The notes under the pieces: generated by a model | Database searches by the model: none | What the model saw: the letters and a program-made list of their open reading frames with translations, nothing else | Told to the model about the DNA's origin: nothing | Translations under genes and position numbers: made by a program | NCBI RefSeq assembly: GCF_036178845.1 | Contig: NZ_CP108070.1 | Span: 4,216,001 to 4,280,000 of the forward strand | Origin: Streptomyces sp. NBC_00271 | Lineage (GTDB): Bacteria; Actinomycetota; Actinomycetes; Streptomycetales; Streptomycetaceae | Length of the DNA: 64,000 nucleotides | Reading direction: 5' to 3' | Part shown: piece after piece, positions 61,475 through 64,000 of the stretch | How positions within the stretch are numbered: position 1 is the first letter of the stretch | Layout of the letters: each line of letters begins with the position of its first letter

Positions 61475-61872
61475 TCGCCGGTCTCCCCCTCCACGGTCTC
61501 CTCCTCGACCCAGCGCAGATAGTCCGCGCTCCCCCGGACGACGGGCGTCGCGATGATCTCGGGGGTGTCGTAGTCGTGCGCCGCGAGGAGATACGCCTCC
61601 AGCGCGTCGTACCGCGCACCCGTCGTCTTGAACAGCACCTGCCACTCGCTCGCGGTCTCCACCACCTCCTTCCACCGGTACACGGAGGTCACCGGCCCGG
61701 AGATCTGCGCGCAGGCCGCGGCCCGCGCCTCGACCGCGCCGCGCGCGAGCGCCTCCGCCTTCTCGGGGGCGTCGGTCGTGGTCAGCACGGTCAGCCAGGC
61801 AGTCGTCCCGGCGGCCGTCCCAGCAGCCGTCCCGATGCCCGCTCCGGTGCCCGCCCCGGCGGCCATCTCCAT
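61471..61872 (-). CDS. cutA: CutA1 divalent-cation tolerance protein
   Basis: A 133-residue protein with the CutA core: WLTVLTTTDAPEKAEALARG, EARAAACAQISGPVTSVYRW, VLFKTTGARYDALEAYLLAAHDY (second half split here), and DTPEIIATPVVRGSADYLRW. The first 25 residues are a Gly/Ala/Thr repeat (GAGTGAGIGTAAGTAAGTT) not present in usual CutA1, probably a disordered tail. It is trimeric and cytoplasmic; roles in copper or other metal tolerance are family knowledge. It is coupled to the GGCT-like gene. Confidence 0.88.
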   Translation of the reverse strand: MEMAAGAGTGAGIGTAAGTAAGTTAWLTVLTTTDAPEKAEALARGAVEARAAACAQISGPVTSVYRWKEVVETASEWQVLFKTTGARYDALEAYLLAAHDYDTPEIIATPVVRGSADYLRWVEEETVEGETGE

Positions 61873-61944
61873 GATCGTCTCCTTTCGTGACGGTGCAGAA
61901 ACGATTCTCGCCGCACCTCGCGCACATCACGCACGCGCTATGGA

Positions 61945-61958
61945 CATGACATGTCATG
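61945..61958 (+). promoter_or_regulatory. Perfect palindrome upstream of the M4 peptidase
   Basis: CATGACATGTCATG (61945-61958) is a perfect 14-bp palindrome, 65 bp before the start codon and next to an AT-richer TTTAACT. It is a plausible operator. Confidence 0.5.
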
Positions 61959-62023
61959 GACCTTTAACTCTCACTCGACATCAGCGCCCCCACGCGTCTG
62001 AGCGCCCCTCCCCGAGGAGACCG

Positions 62024-63694
62024 ATGAGTCGGATCCGAATACGGCAGACCCGAGGTGCCCGACCGCACACCCGAGGCCCCCGCCTGGCCGCGGCCGGTGT
62101 GGCCGCGGCCGCCACCGCCCTGCTGGCGGCCGCACTGACCCCCACCGCGGGCGCCGCCGGCCGGCCCGGCCGCGCCACCGCGATCGACAACGCCGCCGCG
62201 GCCCTGGTGAAGGAGGCCGCCCGGCTGGGCCTGACCTCCGCCGAGGGCACCAGCGTCCGCGACGTGGTCGTCGACGCCAACGGCGGCCAGCATGTGCGCT
62301 ACGACCGCACGTACCGGAAACTGCCGGTCCTGGGCGGCGACTTCATCGTCCACCTCGCCCCCGACGGCTCCTACCGCGGCGCGAACCGGGCCACCTCCCG
62401 CGACCTCTCCGTCCCCACCACCACGCCCGCGCTCGCCGCCCCCGAGGCCGCCGACCTGGCCACCGCCGCGCTGCGCGCCGCGCACCTCGGCGAGACGCTG
62501 AAGAAGGTGACGGCCAAGCCCCAGCTCGTCGTGGACGCCCTGCACGGCGCGCCCCGGCTGGCCTGGCGCACCAATGTGGTGGGCCAGGACTCGCTGGGCA
62601 ACCCGGTCGCCCGCACGGTGCTGACCGACGCCCGCACCGGCCGGCAGATCGACGCGTGGGACAGCATCGAGACGGCGACGGGTGACGGCCAGTCCCTCTA
62701 CAGCGGCACGGTCCCGCTGGAGACCACGCTCTCCGGATCGACGTACCAGCTCAAGGACCCGACGCGCGGGAACACGTACACGGGCGACGCGGCGAACAAG
62801 ACGGACCTGTGCATCTTCGGGATCTGCGTCAGCCGCGCTCCGGCGACCCTCTTCACGGACGCCGACAACCACTGGGGGACCGGGGCGGCTTCGGACCGTT
62901 CCTCGGCCGCGGTCGACGCCCAGTACGGCACGAACGAGACCTGGGACTACTACAAGAACGTCCACGGCCGCACCGGCATCGCGGGCGACGGCAAGGGCTC
63001 GTACAACCGCGTCCACTACGGCAGCAACTACAACAACGCGTTCTGGGACGACAGTTGCTTCTGCATGACGTACGGGGACGGTGACGGGACGACGCTCGGG
63101 CCGCTGGTCGCGCTCGACGTGGCCGGCCACGAGATGTCCCACGGTGTCACGTCGAAGACGGCGGCGCTGACGTACTCGGGCGAGTCCGGCGGTCTGAACG
63201 AGGCGACCTCCGACATCTTCGGCACGCTGGTGGAGTTCTACGCGAACAACTCCACCGACCGCGGCGACTATCTGATCGGCGAGAAGATCGTCCGCGCCGG
63301 CTTCGGCAAGGCGGCCCTGCGGTTCATGGACCAGCCCTCCAAGGACGGCAACTCGGCGAACTGCTGGAGCTCCTCGGTCGGCAATCTCGACGTCCACTAC
63401 TCGTCCGGCGTCGCGAACCACTTCGCGTACCTGCTCGCCGAGGGCAGCGGCGCGAAGACCATCAACGGGGTCAGCTACAACTCCCCCACCTGCAACAACT
63501 CTACGGTCACCGGCATCGGCCGGGACAAGCTCGGCGCGATCTGGTACCGCGCGCTGACGGTCTACATGACGTCCTCGACCAACTACGCGGGCGCGCGGAC
63601 GGCGACGCTGAACGCGGCGAAGGACCTGTACGGGGCCGGAAGCACGGAGTACAACGCGGTGGCGGCGGCCTGGTCCGCGGTGTCCGTGAGCTGA
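62024..63694 (+). CDS. Secreted M4 (thermolysin-type) neutral metallopeptidase
   Basis: A 556-residue precursor: a long signal peptide (AAAGVAAAATALLAAALTP), FTP/PepSY propeptide (about 55-210), and mature enzyme with the zinc site HEMSH in LDVAGHEMSHGVTSK, the third ligand Glu in SGGLNEATSDIFG, and the catalytic His in DVHYSSGVANHFAYLL. Mature-protein cysteines (LCIFGIC, CFCM) can form disulfides. It degrades extracellular protein. AGGAG lies 4 nt before the ATG at 62024. A perfect palindrome at 61945-61958 is a likely operator. Confidence 0.92.
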   Translation: MSRIRIRQTRGARPHTRGPRLAAAGVAAAATALLAAALTPTAGAAGRPGRATAIDNAAAALVKEAARLGLTSAEGTSVRDVVVDANGGQHVRYDRTYRKLPVLGGDFIVHLAPDGSYRGANRATSRDLSVPTTTPALAAPEAADLATAALRAAHLGETLKKVTAKPQLVVDALHGAPRLAWRTNVVGQDSLGNPVARTVLTDARTGRQIDAWDSIETATGDGQSLYSGTVPLETTLSGSTYQLKDPTRGNTYTGDAANKTDLCIFGICVSRAPATLFTDADNHWGTGAASDRSSAAVDAQYGTNETWDYYKNVHGRTGIAGDGKGSYNRVHYGSNYNNAFWDDSCFCMTYGDGDGTTLGPLVALDVAGHEMSHGVTSKTAALTYSGESGGLNEATSDIFGTLVEFYANNSTDRGDYLIGEKIVRAGFGKAALRFMDQPSKDGNSANCWSSSVGNLDVHYSSGVANHFAYLLAEGSGAKTINGVSYNSPTCNNSTVTGIGRDKLGAIWYRALTVYMTSSTNYAGARTATLNAAKDLYGAGSTEYNAVAAAWSAVSVS

Positions 63695-64000
63695 ACCGTC
63701 GGCTGTACGGGGACGGCCCGGGGCCCGTTGTCTCGCATCGGGTCCCGGGCCGTCCCCACCGGCCCTCGTGATTGCTTTCATGGCGCACAGGCCGTCACCT
63801 CGACCATCCTTGAGGTCAAGGCGCCTCCCCTCCGACCCCCTCACCCGTTCGCACCCCCTCCCTGTGCTCTTCGGGCTCCTTGCCGCGACACACCAGCCCG
63901 TACGCCGGTGACCTGCTGGAACGCCATCGTTCCGGCCCCTCGGACACCCCCGTCCGGCACCCTTTCCCCGCATTTATGACGCTCCTTCAGGAAGCGAACC
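63695..64000. other. Region after the M4 gene to the window end
   Basis: After the terminator hairpin I see two short dyads, CCTTGA-GG-TCAAGG (63808-63821) and GGAACG-CCAT-CGTTCC (in 63916-63931), and no supported gene. An ATG at 63976 lacks a ribosome site. Confidence 0.4.
63709..63757 (+). terminator. Strong hairpin terminator after the M4 peptidase
   Basis: GGGGACGGCCCGGG (from 63709) pairs with CCCGGGCCGTCCCC (to 63757), 14 bp, starting 14 nt after the stop. Confidence 0.75.

Overview
This window is a stretch of high-GC actinobacterial chromosome, almost certainly Streptomyces. The support is the extreme third-position G+C, the many GTG starts and 4-nt ATGA/GTGA overlaps, and the gene set: a MatB-type malonyl-CoA synthetase, an Mbl-like actin homologue, an HrdA-type group-2 sigma factor next to dnaG and dgt, an XRE/ImmA-IrrE/MAB_1171c-type trio, and Streptomyces-type dispersed repeats. 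All calls come from reading the sequence; no database search was run.

Layout. (1) 1-8.7 kb: a translationally coupled plus-strand run for a surface glycan or glycolipid. It holds an AftD-like arabinofuranosyltransferase (5' end outside the window), a PapA/condensation-fold acyltransferase, two methyltransferases, a DMT-type membrane protein, a Trm112-like protein and an unknown. (2) 8.7-14.7 kb: an ATP-grasp enzyme; a MerR-PP2C fusion gene broken by an in-frame amber codon; a minus-strand XRE regulator / ImmA-IrrE metallopeptidase / multi-TM membrane protein operon with two operator-like palindromes; DUF6086; and an O-methyltransferase-like gene. (3) 14.7-25.3 kb: matB coupled to a fused carboxyltransferase, a large secreted subtilase, mbl followed by a GAF sensor kinase with a degenerate ATPase domain, and an SDR. 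(4) 25.3-28.4 kb: a decay zone with an SDR pseudogene carrying two deletions and a 6PGDH-like gene split by a 184-187 bp MITE-like element. (5) 28.4-30 kb: a secreted GH5 cellulase preceded by two near-identical palindromic operators.

(6) 30.2-41.9 kb: a module that reads as a polyhydroxyalkanoate utilisation island. It has a PucR/CdaR-type regulator, a complete Liv-type ABC importer (LivG, F, J, H, M), an acyl-CoA ligase, a secreted tannase/3HB-oligomer-hydrolase-like esterase, and an extracellular PHB depolymerase with FN3 linker and C-terminal PHB-binding domain. It is flanked by about 113-bp imperfect direct repeats carrying a hairpin, and the right copy abuts a tRNA cluster. This is the best candidate for an undescribed, coherent system in the window.

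(7) 42.2-64 kb: tRNA-Met(CAT), two tandem tRNA-Asn(GTT), a YtxH-like protein, an FGGY kinase, a heterodimeric ABC exporter, then the conserved hrdA-dnaG-ferredoxin reductase-dgt-CbiX block on the minus strand. After that come a SanA/YdcF-like protein coupled to a beta-helix membrane protein, a GH36 alpha-galactosidase with a probable leaderless start, a tiny Tat-lipoprotein remnant, a GGCT/CutA1 pair and a secreted M4 metallopeptidase. Secreted hydrolases (S8, GH5, PHB depolymerase, esterase, M4) recur across the window, as expected of a soil saprophyte.
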